A DNA stretch of 32,595 bases from Bacteroidetes bacterium UBA6161. GTDB lineage: Bacteria; Bacteroidota; Bacteroidia; NS11-12g; UBA955. The stretch spans positions 1 through 32,595 of the forward strand of contig DIUJ01000061.1 in assembly GCA_002422315.1 (NCBI GenBank), in the 5' to 3' direction. The notes under the pieces were generated by a model that worked only from the letters and a program-made list of their open reading frames with translations, searched no databases and was not told where the DNA came from. Shown one piece after another: positions 6,986-15,407 of this stretch. Position numbers and translations under genes: made by a program. Position 1 is the stretch's first letter, and every line of letters begins with the position of its first letter.

Positions 6986-8488
6986 TTACTTTAATACAAA
7001 GACCATAGTTGCTACTAACCTTGTAGCCCTAAAAAGAGAAGAAACAGAAGAATATGGAAATTCGGGGTCTGTGGTTGTATAGGGAATATATGTATCTTTA
7101 AATCTTGACTGAGATATCCCTACATCAAATCTAAAATCGTCTCTTACAAAACCAACTCCTCCCGAGAAAATCCATTGTCTTCTAAGATTGTCATATTCTA
7201 TAAAATTCTGATTAAAAGGGCTAGGGTTATATCCTAAGCCAAATCTAAAACGCATGTCGTCGTTTATCAGCTCTGTTCCTAATCTAAAGGAAGTAACATT
7301 TCTAAATTCGGATCTTACCTTTGAATTATCTACCAAAGTATTAAATAGCTCTGAGCTTAAAGCAGAAGTAGAATAATCTACATTTTCAAATTCTAGATTC
7401 ACAAAGCCAAAAGAACCATCTACCAAAGCCATGCTAAAATTATAACGAGCAGGAGTTAGTACACTGTATTCAGAGCGCATGTCTTCTATTGACGAGCTTG
7501 GGTTTAAAACAGGTGGGACAAAAGAAGACCTTGGGTCGAAACTTGCTGCCATAGACTCACTAAATACATCTTTAAATTTGTAAGTAGTAGGCAATTGAAT
7601 GCTAGCTCCAAGTCTAATACTCTCCAATGGCTTAAAAATTATGCCTATTGTAGCGCCATACCCTACCCCTCTTGCGTTTAAGTCTGTTGTATAAGTCATG
7701 TCTTTAAATCCTTCCAAACTCAGTTCGTTGTCTTCTCTGTATTCATTTACCTCTTTGTAGGTTTGCACAGAGTAAAATAAATTTGCACCAACATAAAGTT
7801 TGTTACCATAATTAAAAGCACCGCTAGCACTATAATCGTTTCTGCCACCTCGCATCACAATATTTCCTGATTGTACCGCATTCCTATCGCCCTCTTTTAA
7901 AGGTATAGTATACTTGGTTTGGGAAGACCCATCTGGGTTTAGCAAATACACATCGTAAGCCAAATATTCTCTGTTTCCAAGTTCATCTGAAAATAAATCT
8001 TCCGATTCATCATAAAACGCATTAAGCATAGAACTCTGCCTATTCCTTCCTTGGTAAAACATTTCAGCACCAAAATTATGTGCTCTATTGTGCTGGAATG
8101 CAAAAGTATAACCTATTACATCCTTATCCGTTTCCTTTCCCAAAGGTTTTTTTAAAGTAGAAGTAACAAAAGAAATATTAGGAATATAAAGGCCCATTCT
8201 ACTTGCAGAAGATTCACTTGCAAAGTAAGTAGAATTAATTGCTTGATTAAAAATACCTAATGACAAACCCAATTCTGTTTGTCTGTAAAACCCAAGTCCG
8301 GCAGGATTATTTGTAGTAGCACTAGGATTTGCACCCACTGCCGACATTGCTCCACCTGTACCTATCCATTGTGCATCTCCATCTCCATTTTTAGAAGAAA
8401 ATCGCAAAACATCCATATGATTTTGAGCACCCAAAGGCAATGCTAACACACTAAAGCATATACCTAAAAACCAAGAATTTATCTTCAT
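6986..8488 (-). CDS. OmpP1/FadL-like outer-membrane protein
   Basis: The 500-residue product has a cleavable signal peptide (about 1-21, ending LGAQN). The mature N terminus contains WIGTGGAMSAVGANPSA and NNPAGLGFYR, the hallmark of the OMPP1/FadL/TodX porin family, where this segment forms the plug or hatch. The remainder alternates aromatic and polar residues as a beta barrel and ends in a hydrophobic strand (ATMVFVLK). FadL proteins import hydrophobic molecules such as fatty acids; the substrate here is not known. It starts 25 nt after the stop of the lipoprotein gene at 8514-9800, suggesting an operon. A near-identical neighbourhood next to proS is, to my recollection, common in Bacteroidota. 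Confidence 0.85.
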   Translation of the reverse strand: MKINSWFLGICFSVLALPLGAQNHMDVLRFSSKNGDGDAQWIGTGGAMSAVGANPSATTNNPAGLGFYRQTELGLSLGIFNQAINSTYFASESSASRMGLYIPNISFVTSTLKKPLGKETDKDVIGYTFAFQHNRAHNFGAEMFYQGRNRQSSMLNAFYDESEDLFSDELGNREYLAYDVYLLNPDGSSQTKYTIPLKEGDRNAVQSGNIVMRGGRNDYSASGAFNYGNKLYVGANLFYSVQTYKEVNEYREDNELSLEGFKDMTYTTDLNARGVGYGATIGIIFKPLESIRLGASIQLPTTYKFKDVFSESMAASFDPRSSFVPPVLNPSSSIEDMRSEYSVLTPARYNFSMALVDGSFGFVNLEFENVDYSTSALSSELFNTLVDNSKVRSEFRNVTSFRLGTELINDDMRFRFGLGYNPSPFNQNFIEYDNLRRQWIFSGGVGFVRDDFRFDVGISQSRFKDTYIPYTTTDPEFPYSSVSSLFRATRLVATMVFVLK

Positions 8489-8513
8489 TCAGTCGTAACT
8501 ATATTTTTCAATA

Positions 8514-9800
8514 TTATCTTCTACCTGAACCACCGCTTCTACTAGAACCGCCAGAAGAGCTAGACCCTCCTGAGCTTCGGCTGCTTCCCCCTCCAGAACT
8601 TACTGACCCAGATGAACTTCTGCTGCTACCTCCAGAAGAATAAGAACTACCAGAGCCTACAGAACTTGAGCTTCGGCTGCTTCCTCCTGAATTGTAAGAA
8701 GAACCTGAAGAGCTACGGCTGCTACCTCCTGAACTGTAAGAAGAACCTGAAGAACTGCGGCTTGAACTACCTGAAGAATAAGAACTACCAGACCCTACAG
8801 AGCTAGAACTGCGGCTACTGCCTCCTGAGCTGTATGAAGAATTGGAACCAGCCGAACTACTTCTTGAAGCGGGTTGGGAATAAGATGAACTTCGAGAAGA
8901 AGTGGAAGACCTAGACGAAGAGTTTGCTGAATGAACCGCTGCAACAGATCTTCTGTTCGATGTGTTATAATTGTCTGAGTTAGTACTTCTACCAGATGTA
9001 GAAGAAGAACCTACTGCATTCGCATTACCAAAGGCAGCTCTTCCAGAACTTGCACCCCTTGCAGAAACATTGGTACCATAAGAACCTCTTCTGGTATAAA
9101 CCGGAGTATAATTGTTGTTGTTAGTATTCCCTCCACCGTAGCTATTGCCTGTGCTATAACCAGCTGCAAATCCTTGGTTGAAACCCTGATTGAAACCACC
9201 TCCAAAACCACCCATCATAAAGGGAGAACGGTAAGGATTGCCGTAAAAACCACCGAAAGAGTTACCATGGAAACCACCATAAGGATTGCCATAGAAACCA
9301 CCTCCATAAGGGTTAAAGAAAGGATCATAAAAACAATCGCCCCAAAACGGGTCGTAGTATGGATTGTGAGCCCAATATGGATTCATTCCTACTCTGTAAG
9401 AAAACATTGGAGAACCAAAGCCTGTACCAAAATTGTTGTATCCCATCCAAAAATTCACTCTAGGGCGTCCAAAATTTCGATTCACCCCATAATGCTGTGG
9501 ATAATACATGTCGTCAAATCTATTGAAATAAGAACTGTAATTCATCTGATAGTCTGCATCCCCCCTTTCGTTTGCACTACTTGTAGAAGACATAGACTGT
9601 AAAGATTGTGGAATTGGAACCGCCTCCTCTGTTTGCAATTCTGCATTTCTTGCTTTTTCTCTATCTTCCAAAATCGCTATTTTTTTAGCAAGGCTAGGGG
9701 AATAATACATTCCATTTCCAGACTTTGTTAGTGTTGCCTTGTTACTAGAACAAGCGGCAAGGAACAAAACAGAGAGAATACTTAATGTTAATTTTTTCAT
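8514..9800 (-). CDS. Gly/Ser-rich low-complexity lipoprotein
   Basis: A 428-residue protein with a lipoprotein signal (L-A-A-C, lipid Cys17). Residues about 30-60 are a charged helix (SLAKKIAILEDREKARNAEL). Next is a Gly/Tyr/Phe/Asn-rich segment with repeated YGNPYGG-like and FNQGF-like motifs, then a C-terminal stretch of roughly 150 residues made almost only of Ser, Gly, Arg and Tyr. Similar proteins in Bacteroidota have been labelled vitellogenin-like only because of the serine content; that name has no functional meaning. It probably sits at the outer membrane and, being encoded first, may work with the OmpP1-like porin. Disorder or adhesion are guesses. Confidence 0.8.
   Translation of the reverse strand: MKKLTLSILSVLFLAACSSNKATLTKSGNGMYYSPSLAKKIAILEDREKARNAELQTEEAVPIPQSLQSMSSTSSANERGDADYQMNYSSYFNRFDDMYYPQHYGVNRNFGRPRVNFWMGYNNFGTGFGSPMFSYRVGMNPYWAHNPYYDPFWGDCFYDPFFNPYGGGFYGNPYGGFHGNSFGGFYGNPYRSPFMMGGFGGGFNQGFNQGFAAGYSTGNSYGGGNTNNNNYTPVYTRRGSYGTNVSARGASSGRAAFGNANAVGSSSTSGRSTNSDNYNTSNRRSVAAVHSANSSSRSSTSSRSSSYSQPASRSSSAGSNSSYSSGGSSRSSSSVGSGSSYSSGSSSRSSSGSSYSSGGSSRSSSGSSYNSGGSSRSSSSVGSGSSYSSGGSSRSSSGSVSSGGGSSRSSGGSSSSGGSSRSGGSGRR
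8517..8840 (-). repeat. Ser/Gly/Arg codon repeats
   Basis: The 3' third of the lipoprotein gene is made of imperfect short repeats encoding SSYSSGG and SSRSSS blocks. Two longer units each containing SSSVGSGSSYSSG are nearly identical. The serine codons vary (TCT, TCA, AGC, AGT), so the protein pattern is more regular than the DNA, which argues for selection on amino-acid composition. Confidence 0.75.
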
Positions 9801-9811
9801 AGGGCTATAAA

Positions 9812-9843
9812 TTTGGGTTCAACAATAGATTGACTTACATTTG
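9812..9843 (+). promoter_or_regulatory. proS promoter, -33 and -7 elements
   Basis: TTTG at 9812-9815, a 20-nt spacer and TACATTTG at 9836-9843 match both halves of the Bacteroidota housekeeping promoter. The predicted start is near 9850, giving a leader of about 40 nt before the proS ATG. A second TAnnTTTG (9808-9815) overlaps the -33 element. Confidence 0.7.
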
Positions 9844-9890
9844 CAGCCATAAAATTACAATAAAATTTCAAATAAACAATAACAATCAAT

Positions 9891-11366
9891 ATGGGATTTG
9901 ACAAAATAACAAGAAAAGAGGATTATTCTGCTTGGTACAACGAAATAGTGAAAAATGCAGACCTAGCGGAACATAGCGCAGTGAAAGGGTGTATGGTTAT
10001 AAAACCTTATGGTTATGCCATTTGGGAAGGTATGCAGCAAAAGCTTGATTTTATGTTTAAAGAAACAGGCCATAGCAACGCTTATTTCCCATTGTTAATA
10101 CCTAAGTCTTTTTTGTCTAAAGAAGCAGCCCATGTAGATGGATTTGCTAAAGAATGTGCAGTGGTAACCCACTACCGCTTAAAAAACGACCCAAATGGAA
10201 AAGGGGTAATTGTGGATCCCGATGCCAAGCTGGAAGAGGAATTGATCATAAGACCTACCTCCGAAACTGTAATTTGGAGTACTTATAAAAACTGGATACA
10301 ATCTTACCGCGACCTTCCTATTTTACTTAACCAATGGGCCAATGTAATGCGATGGGAAATGAGAACCAGATTGTTCTTGAGAACCTCTGAATTTTTGTGG
10401 CAAGAAGGCCATACCGCCCATGCTACAAAAGAAGAAGCACTGGCAGAAACTGTTCAAATGCTTGAGGTTTATGCAGATTTTGCAGAAAATTTCCTTGGAG
10501 TACCAGTTATCAAAGGGGTAAAAACCCCAAATGAAAGGTTTGCAGGTGCAGAAGAAACTTTTTGTATAGAAGGCCTTATGCAAGATGGTAAAGCCTTACA
10601 AATGGGAACTTCTCACTTTTTAGGTCAAAATTTTGCCAAAGCTTTTGATGTGAAATTCCAATCCAAAGAGGGTAAAATGGAATATGTATGGGCAAGTTCT
10701 TGGGGTGTTTCTACAAGACTTGTTGGCGCCCTTATTATGGCTCATAGCGACGACGATGGACTTGTATTACCACCTAATATAGCTCCTATACAAGTAGTAA
10801 TGGTTCCAATTTATAAAACAGAGGAAGAAAGAAATGCAATTCTAGACTATTTCAAAAGCCTTAAAAAAGAACTTTCTAGCTTAAATATTCGAGTTAAAAT
10901 TGACGATAGAGACACCCATAAGCCTGGTTTTAAATTTGCCGAATGGGAATACAAAGGAGTTCCACTTAGAATTGCTGTTGGGCCAAGAGACATGCAAAAC
11001 CAAACTGTTGAACTAGCTAGAAGAGATACCAAAACCAAAGAAACTTTTAATCAAGATGGGCTGGCAAACTATATACATGGTCTTTTGCCCAAAATACAAG
11101 AAAGCTTGTATTTAAAAGCTAAAACCTTTAGAGACGAAAGGATAATAGAAGTAAATACTTGGGATGAGTTTGTACATGCGCTAGACCATACCCCTGGTTT
11201 TATTTCTGCACATTGGGATGGTAGTCCAGAAACAGAACAAGCAATTAAAGATAAGACTAAAGCTACTATACGTTGTATTCCATTGGAAAACAAATTAGAA
11301 GAAGGAAAATGTATTCTTACAGGAAACAAATCCAGTCAAAGGGTTCTGTTTGCAAGAGCTTATTAA
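9891..11366 (+). CDS. proS: Prolyl-tRNA synthetase, short (ProS type 3)
   Basis: A 491-residue class II synthetase that charges tRNA-Pro. It is the short archaeal/eukaryotic-like type without the editing insertion of the long bacterial form (about 570 residues). Visible landmarks: RPTSET for proline and adenylate binding, MRWEMRTRLFLRTSEFLWQE as motif 2, WQEGHTAH, and GTSHFLGQNFAKAFD. The C-terminal anticodon-binding region contains IDDRDTHKPGFKFAEWE. Absence of the editing domain suggests that mischarged Ala-tRNA-Pro is handled by another protein or not at all. Single-gene unit with its own promoter and a terminator at 11384-11420. Confidence 0.96.
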   Translation: MGFDKITRKEDYSAWYNEIVKNADLAEHSAVKGCMVIKPYGYAIWEGMQQKLDFMFKETGHSNAYFPLLIPKSFLSKEAAHVDGFAKECAVVTHYRLKNDPNGKGVIVDPDAKLEEELIIRPTSETVIWSTYKNWIQSYRDLPILLNQWANVMRWEMRTRLFLRTSEFLWQEGHTAHATKEEALAETVQMLEVYADFAENFLGVPVIKGVKTPNERFAGAEETFCIEGLMQDGKALQMGTSHFLGQNFAKAFDVKFQSKEGKMEYVWASSWGVSTRLVGALIMAHSDDDGLVLPPNIAPIQVVMVPIYKTEEERNAILDYFKSLKKELSSLNIRVKIDDRDTHKPGFKFAEWEYKGVPLRIAVGPRDMQNQTVELARRDTKTKETFNQDGLANYIHGLLPKIQESLYLKAKTFRDERIIEVNTWDEFVHALDHTPGFISAHWDGSPETEQAIKDKTKATIRCIPLENKLEEGKCILTGNKSSQRVLFARAY

Positions 11367-11383
11367 TTCAACTATAATTCTTT

Positions 11384-11420
11384 AAAAAAAGGAGTAACCA
11401 AAATCGTTACTCCTTTTTTT
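11384..11420. terminator. Bidirectional terminator between proS and yidD
   Basis: GGAGTAAC (11391-11398) pairs perfectly with GTTACTCC (11406-11413) around a 7-nt loop. Seven A precede and seven T follow, so the hairpin is a strong intrinsic terminator in both directions: for proS on the plus strand and for rpmH-rnpA-yidD on the minus strand. Confidence 0.9.
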
Positions 11421-11466
11421 ATATCTTGTTTTTGGGATAAAAATACAGATAATCTAAGAGTTTGCA

Positions 11467-11694
11467 TTAAGGAACGGGGTCGTGTCCGTGCCCTCCCCAA
11501 GGGTGGCAACTTCCTATTCTTTTAAGTGTTAGCCATAATCCTTTGGCTATACCATATTTGCGCAAGGCTTCTATACCATATTGCGAACAAGTAGGCGTAT
11601 ACCGGCATGCATTGGGTAACCAAGGAGAAAGTACCAATTGATACAATCTGAAAATCCATATAAAAGGTTTAGCTAAGAGGTTTTTTAATTTCAT
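11467..11694 (-). CDS. yidD: Membrane protein insertion efficiency factor YidD
   Basis: A 75-residue protein with the YidD signature: an amphipathic N terminus (PFIWIFRLYQLVLSPWL), then CRYTPTCSQYGIEAL and finally GSCHPWGGHGHDPVP. YidD lies on the cytoplasmic face of the membrane and aids insertion of proteins by YidC/Sec. Its start overlaps the end of rnpA by 26 bp, implying translational coupling. The order rpmH-rnpA-yidD is widely conserved, though yidC does not follow here. Confidence 0.95.
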   Translation of the reverse strand: MKLKNLLAKPFIWIFRLYQLVLSPWLPNACRYTPTCSQYGIEALRKYGIAKGLWLTLKRIGSCHPWGGHGHDPVP

Positions 11695-12076
11695 TAATCA
11701 ATACTTTTAATGCTTTATAGAATCCTTTTTGAAGTTTTGTATATTCTAGAATTTCATTAGGCATATAACCTATACACAAGTGCAATTCTTTATTCTCTAA
11801 AAGATCTAAATCTTTTAAAAAAAGTGGTTTACGTAAGCGATACAATTCCCTACACATTCTTTTTACACGGTTTCTATCCACTGCTTTTTTAAATTTTCTT
11901 TTAGAAACCAAAAACACCAACTTAGGGAGCGGTTGTTTCTGTTCAGAATCTATAATTCTAAAATTAAAAAAGAAAGGGTAAGAAGCCAAGTTCCTACCCT
12001 TCGTTTTAAAAAGATTGTCAATATCGATTTTACTACAAAGCTTCTCTTCTTTGGAAAAAGAGTAAATTTCTTTCAT
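11669..12076 (-). CDS. rnpA: Ribonuclease P protein component
   Basis: A 135-residue basic protein. The characteristic RNR-type motif is present as KFKKAVDRNRVKRMCRELYR, preceded by LVFLVSKRKF. RnpA binds the RNase P RNA and assists removal of 5' leaders from tRNA precursors. The start MKEIYSFSKEEKLCSK fits the family. It is 27 nt downstream of rpmH and overlaps yidD by 26 bp. The catalytic RNA gene rnpB is not in the window. Confidence 0.93.
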   Translation of the reverse strand: MKEIYSFSKEEKLCSKIDIDNLFKTKGRNLASYPFFFNFRIIDSEQKQPLPKLVFLVSKRKFKKAVDRNRVKRMCRELYRLRKPLFLKDLDLLENKELHLCIGYMPNEILEYTKLQKGFYKALKVLINEIKKPLS

Positions 12077-12103
12077 AGTAAAAAAATAGTTTAAAGGCCT
12101 ATT

Positions 12104-12262
12104 TTATCTTTTGTGTCTTCCTTCAGAAGAAACAGAAAGTCTTTTTCTACCTCTTTTTCTACGGGCAGCCAAAACTTTTCTTCCGTTTACTGAAGAATTT
12201 CTCTCTCTGAAACCGTGTTTGTTTCTTCTCTTTCTGTTCGATGGTTGGTATGTTCTTTTCAT
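12104..12262 (-). CDS. rpmH: 50S ribosomal protein L34
   Basis: A 52-residue, extremely basic protein beginning MKRTYQPSNRKRRNKHGF, with the conserved RKVLAARRKRGRKRLS segment near the end. This matches bacterial L34, a small component of the large ribosomal subunit. It is too short for many gene finders. It heads the rpmH-rnpA-yidD unit under a good promoter at 12285-12314. dnaA, the usual neighbour near replication origins in many phyla, is not adjacent here. Confidence 0.96.
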   Translation of the reverse strand: MKRTYQPSNRKRRNKHGFRERNSSVNGRKVLAARRKRGRKRLSVSSEGRHKR

Positions 12263-12284
12263 GGCTTTTCAAAAAAAAGGACTG

Positions 12285-12314
12285 CAAAGATAAGCGTATT
12301 TTTATTTTTTCAAA
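12285..12314 (-). promoter_or_regulatory. rpmH operon promoter, -33 and -7 elements
   Basis: On the minus strand TTTG (12311-12314), an 18-nt spacer and TATCTTTG (12285-12292) match both promoter halves. The predicted start is near 12278, a 15-nt leader before the rpmH ATG. It separates this unit from the upstream thioredoxin gene. Confidence 0.7.
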
Positions 12315-12353
12315 AATTAATTTAAAAATAATCTAAAACTTATTTTATTGCTA

Positions 12354-12680
12354 TTATCCGTTACTAATCAATTGGTTCAATAAATCTACTACGTATTCTT
12401 CTTTGGCCGCGGAACCACCATTGACCAACTTTCCGTTTTTAAATACAGCAAAATAAGGTAAATTATCTACGCCGGCTAGTTTTCTTGCTTCTGAGTTTTC
12501 TTCTGCATTCACGTCCAAAAATGTTACCTGAGTAAATCGTTCGTCGTCGCTAAGCCTTTTAAACTTGGGGGAAAACAATTTACAAGAGCCGCACCATGTT
12601 GCAAAATACTTCACTATTACCATTTCGTTGGCTGATAAATGGGTCCCAAAATCTTGGTCTGTGCTTAATGTTACTGACAT
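12354..12680 (-). CDS. Thioredoxin with CGSC active site
   Basis: A 108-residue cytoplasmic thioredoxin-fold protein with no signal peptide. The active site is WCGSC (Cys30, Cys33) instead of the canonical WCGPC, and the cis-proline is Pro75 in NLPYF. Replacing the Pro between the cysteines usually shifts redox potential, so it may not be the general thioredoxin. It starts 11 nt after the rhodanese-thioredoxin lipoprotein gene ends, so the two likely form one operon and may exchange electrons or act in different compartments. Confidence 0.88.
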   Translation of the reverse strand: MSVTLSTDQDFGTHLSANEMVIVKYFATWCGSCKLFSPKFKRLSDDERFTQVTFLDVNAEENSEARKLAGVDNLPYFAVFKNGKLVNGGSAAKEEYVVDLLNQLISNG

Positions 12681-12691
12681 ATTATATTCGT

Positions 12692-13402
12692 TTATTTGTA
12701 TTGGTTCACAAGTTCGTTTAACTGTTCGTAGGTATGTAATCCAGGCTGTGTATACAAGGCTTTACCATTCTTAAACATCATTAAAGTTGGTAGTGCAGTA
12801 ATACTGTATTGCTCAGAAAGAGCTTTCTCTGATTCTACATCAATTTTTATAATTGTAACCTCATCTTTTCTTTCTCCTTTTATTCTTTCTACAAAAGGCT
12901 CCATAATTTTACAAGGCCTACACCAATCTGCATAAAAATCTACCATTACTAGTTTATCTCCTGCTATTGCCTCTTGAAAAGACACAGTTGGTTCCGAGCT
13001 TGTTTCCACTTGAGGTCTTTCTAATGGCATTTGCATGGCATTCCACTTTAGGATTCCCCCTTCTAACACATTTACAGTGTAGCCATTTTTAACAAATATA
13101 TCCGCAGCTTCTTTGGTTCTGCCTCCACTTAAGCAGTATATATATACTGGCTTATCCTTAGGCAATGCAGTAATTTGTGTTTCAAAATTATTGTCATGAA
13201 GGTTTATATTTACGGCACCAGGTATTTTGCCTTCTGCAAACTCTGAAGGGGTTCTAACATCTACAAGAGTAGTGTTCCCACTGGAAATTTGTTCATTAAA
13301 AACCACCGGCCCTAAAGTGGTTATATTGGCTGAGTTTTTTGTAGAATTACAGGCTGAAATTAAGGCAACTAGCACTGTAAATAGGATGGTTATTTTTTTC
13401 AT
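12692..13402 (-). CDS. Lipoprotein with rhodanese and thioredoxin domains
   Basis: The 236-residue product has a lipoprotein signal (L-I-S-A-C, Cys18). Residues about 33-125 form a rhodanese domain with LVDVRTPSEFAEGKIPGA and the active-site loop CLSGGR (Cys90). Residues about 140-236 form a thioredoxin domain with WCRPC (Cys161, Cys164) and ALPTLMMF containing the cis-Pro. Rhodaneses move sulfane sulfur between thiols; the attached thioredoxin could reduce the resulting persulfide or disulfide in the periplasm. The fusion is exported and membrane-anchored, unlike the next gene, a soluble thioredoxin. Both catalytic cysteine sets are intact. Confidence 0.9.
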   Translation of the reverse strand: MKKITILFTVLVALISACNSTKNSANITTLGPVVFNEQISSGNTTLVDVRTPSEFAEGKIPGAVNINLHDNNFETQITALPKDKPVYIYCLSGGRTKEAADIFVKNGYTVNVLEGGILKWNAMQMPLERPQVETSSEPTVSFQEAIAGDKLVMVDFYADWCRPCKIMEPFVERIKGERKDEVTIIKIDVESEKALSEQYSITALPTLMMFKNGKALYTQPGLHTYEQLNELVNQYK

Positions 13403-13413
13403 TTTATTGGATT

Positions 13414-13444
13414 CAAAATTAAATTATAAGTTAGGTTTTCCCAA
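13414..13444 (-). promoter_or_regulatory. Promoter of the rhodanese-thioredoxin unit
   Basis: Minus-strand TAATTTTG (13414-13421) has a TTG at 13442-13444 after 20 nt. The predicted start near 13407 leaves a leader of only about 5 nt before the ATG at 13402, which is close to leaderless. Confidence 0.6.
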
Positions 13445-13479
13445 CAATTTCTATGTATAATAAGTATGGATGGAATTTA

Positions 13480-13770
13480 TTAAAACCCTAAGTCTAAGCC
13501 ACCAGATATCTCTGCAAATTGTGCTTTCAGTTTTTCTGACAACTCTTCTTGCGCTGCATGAATGGCTAAATTTAGCTGTTCTTCAATCTCTGTCTTTGAT
13601 TTATTAGTAAAAAAATCCTCTGCAAAACTAATTTTATCTACCTTGTTCAATCCTGTTAGAACTACTTGAATACCTAAATACTCCTTGCTTACTTTCATAC
13701 TTGCAACAGAAGATTTTAACTCCTCTGCTTTTTTCTTCATTTCTAGTATTTTACTTATATTTCCGAACAT
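13480..13770 (-). CDS. YbaB/EbfC family nucleoid-associated protein
   Basis: A 96-residue soluble protein beginning MFGNISKILEMKKKAEELKS. The central LGIQVVLTGLNKVDKISF and the charged C-terminal helices fit YbaB/EbfC, a small dimeric DNA-binding protein often found next to recR or dnaX, which are not here. The frame is open back to 13809, but those 13 residues do not resemble the family and overlap a promoter box, so I use the Met at 13770. Function in DNA organisation is inferred from the family. Confidence 0.85.
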   Translation of the reverse strand: MFGNISKILEMKKKAEELKSSVASMKVSKEYLGIQVVLTGLNKVDKISFAEDFFTNKSKTEIEEQLNLAIHAAQEELSEKLKAQFAEISGGLDLGF

Positions 13771-13791
13771 ATATTTATAGATTTTAGATTG

Positions 13792-13799
13792 CAAATATA
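13792..13799 (-). promoter_or_regulatory. -7 box for the YbaB gene
   Basis: Minus-strand TATATTTG predicts a transcript start near 13785, 15 nt before the ATG at 13770. No convincing -33 TTTG is seen. It supports the shorter start. Confidence 0.5.
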
Positions 13800-13969
13800 G
13801 TTGTGACAAGCAGCATAAAAAAGAAAATTAGTTGGAGTTGAAAATTATAGTGATAAAATTTGGGGATTCTCTAAAACTCAAGGAATGTTTATTGCAAATA
13901 TTACTTCTATGCCCTTACTCCAAGTAACAGAGTAGTGTAGATAGATTTATTTTCGAGTCAAAAACTAAA

Positions 13970-14001
13970 ATTGTGTATAAACGTATAAAAATCTAATTTT
14001 G
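13970..14001 (+). promoter_or_regulatory. hisS promoter, -33 and -7 elements
   Basis: ATTG at 13970-13973, a 20-nt spacer and TAATTTTG at 13994-14001. The start would be near 14008, a 22-nt leader before hisS. No other such pair is obvious before hutH, so the hisS-hutH-ydcF-crcB run may depend on it. Confidence 0.6.
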
Positions 14002-14029
14002 GAACCTGATTATAAGACAAAGAAAATAC

Positions 14030-15403
14030 ATGATAAAACCAAGTTTAGCCAAAGGTACTAGGGATTTCGGTCCTTTAGAGATGAAAAAAAGAAAGTTTAT
14101 TTTTTCTACCATCGAAAATATTTTTAAGCTACATGGTTTTGAGTGTATTGAAACTCCAGCAATGGAAAATATAACAACCCTTACTGGAAAATACGGGGAA
14201 GAAGGAGACAAACTTTTATTTAAGATATTAGATAGCGGCGACTATTGGGGCAATGCAGAAAAAAGCTTATTGCCAAACGATATAATAGATAGTCATAAAC
14301 TCACTCCACTTATAGCTTCAAAGGGATTAAAATATGACCTTACAGTTCCTTTTGCACGCTTTGTAAGTATGCATAGAAATAGTATTACATTCCCTTTTAA
14401 GCGTTACCAAATGCAACCTGTATGGCGAGCAGACCGCCCACAAAAAGGAAGGTATAGGGAGTTTTGGCAATGCGACGCAGATTGTATTGGATCCAAAGAC
14501 ATGAGCAACGAAGCCGAATTGATTGTGATATTTGATTCTGTATTTCGTGCTTTGGGTATTCAATCGCACCAAATACACCTTAACAACAGGAAAATTTTGG
14601 AGGGAATTTCTACCCTACTCTTCCCCCATGTTTCTTTTATTACCTTTACCACTATTTTGGATAAATATGACAAAATTGGATGGGAAGGGATAAGCAAAGA
14701 GTTTGGAGAAAATGGGATTGGAGAATTAGAATTGAAAGGTTTAAGCAAGTTTTTAGTACAAGAACCCTTAACTGAGGATTTGCTGAACGATTGGAAAGCC
14801 CATTTGCAAAGCAACCCTTTGGCCTTTATGGGTTTACAAGAAATAGAAGAGGTTTTTAATTTGATTAAAACAACCAAAAGTTGCACACAAGTAGTATTTG
14901 ACGGAACACTTGCACGTGGTTTAAGCTATTATACTGGTTGTATATTTGAGGTTAAAATCAAAGAATCGGGGTTAGGAAGTGTTGCAGCAGGAGGTAGATA
15001 TGATAATTTAACGGAAATTTTCGGCCTAAAAGATGTTTCTGGAGTAGGTATTAGCTTTGGAGCAGATAGGATTTTTGATTACCTAGAAAACCAAAACCTA
15101 TACCCAAAAAATATCGTAGAATCTACAAAAGTTCTAGTTTGCGCTCTTGACCCTGAGTCCATGCCCTTTGCCTTTGAACTTGGGATGGAACTTAGAAACA
15201 ATAAGATTGAAACAGTTTTGTATCCTGGTATTACAAAACTTAAAAAACAACTCGATTTTGCAAATGCCAACCAATATAAGCTAGTGGTTTTAATGGGTGA
15301 AAACGAAAGAAAAGAGAATCTTTACACCCTTAAAAACATGGAAACAGGCACACAAACAAAAGCAAACTTACAAGAACTTATCCAAAGCATACAATTATCC
15401 TAA
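14030..15403 (+). CDS. hisS: Histidyl-tRNA synthetase
   Basis: A 457-residue class II synthetase that charges tRNA-His. Motif 2 appears around MQPVWRADRPQKGRYREFWQ, the histidine-specific loop as ARGLSYYTG, and motif 3 as GVGISFGADRI. The C-terminal domain (about 360-457) is the anticodon-binding fold. The start MIKPSLAKGTRDFGP is typical. Only 4 nt separate its stop from the hutH ATG, an unusual pairing of histidine use in translation with histidine breakdown. Confidence 0.95.
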   Translation: MIKPSLAKGTRDFGPLEMKKRKFIFSTIENIFKLHGFECIETPAMENITTLTGKYGEEGDKLLFKILDSGDYWGNAEKSLLPNDIIDSHKLTPLIASKGLKYDLTVPFARFVSMHRNSITFPFKRYQMQPVWRADRPQKGRYREFWQCDADCIGSKDMSNEAELIVIFDSVFRALGIQSHQIHLNNRKILEGISTLLFPHVSFITFTTILDKYDKIGWEGISKEFGENGIGELELKGLSKFLVQEPLTEDLLNDWKAHLQSNPLAFMGLQEIEEVFNLIKTTKSCTQVVFDGTLARGLSYYTGCIFEVKIKESGLGSVAAGGRYDNLTEIFGLKDVSGVGISFGADRIFDYLENQNLYPKNIVESTKVLVCALDPESMPFAFELGMELRNNKIETVLYPGITKLKKQLDFANANQYKLVVLMGENERKENLYTLKNMETGTQTKANLQELIQSIQLS

Positions 15404-15407
15404 AAAA

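Noticed and set aside
9174..9602. 142-codon plus-strand open frame
   Set aside because: It is antisense to the Gly-rich part of the lipoprotein gene; its Thr/Ile/Arg-rich composition is a by-product of the codon repeats.
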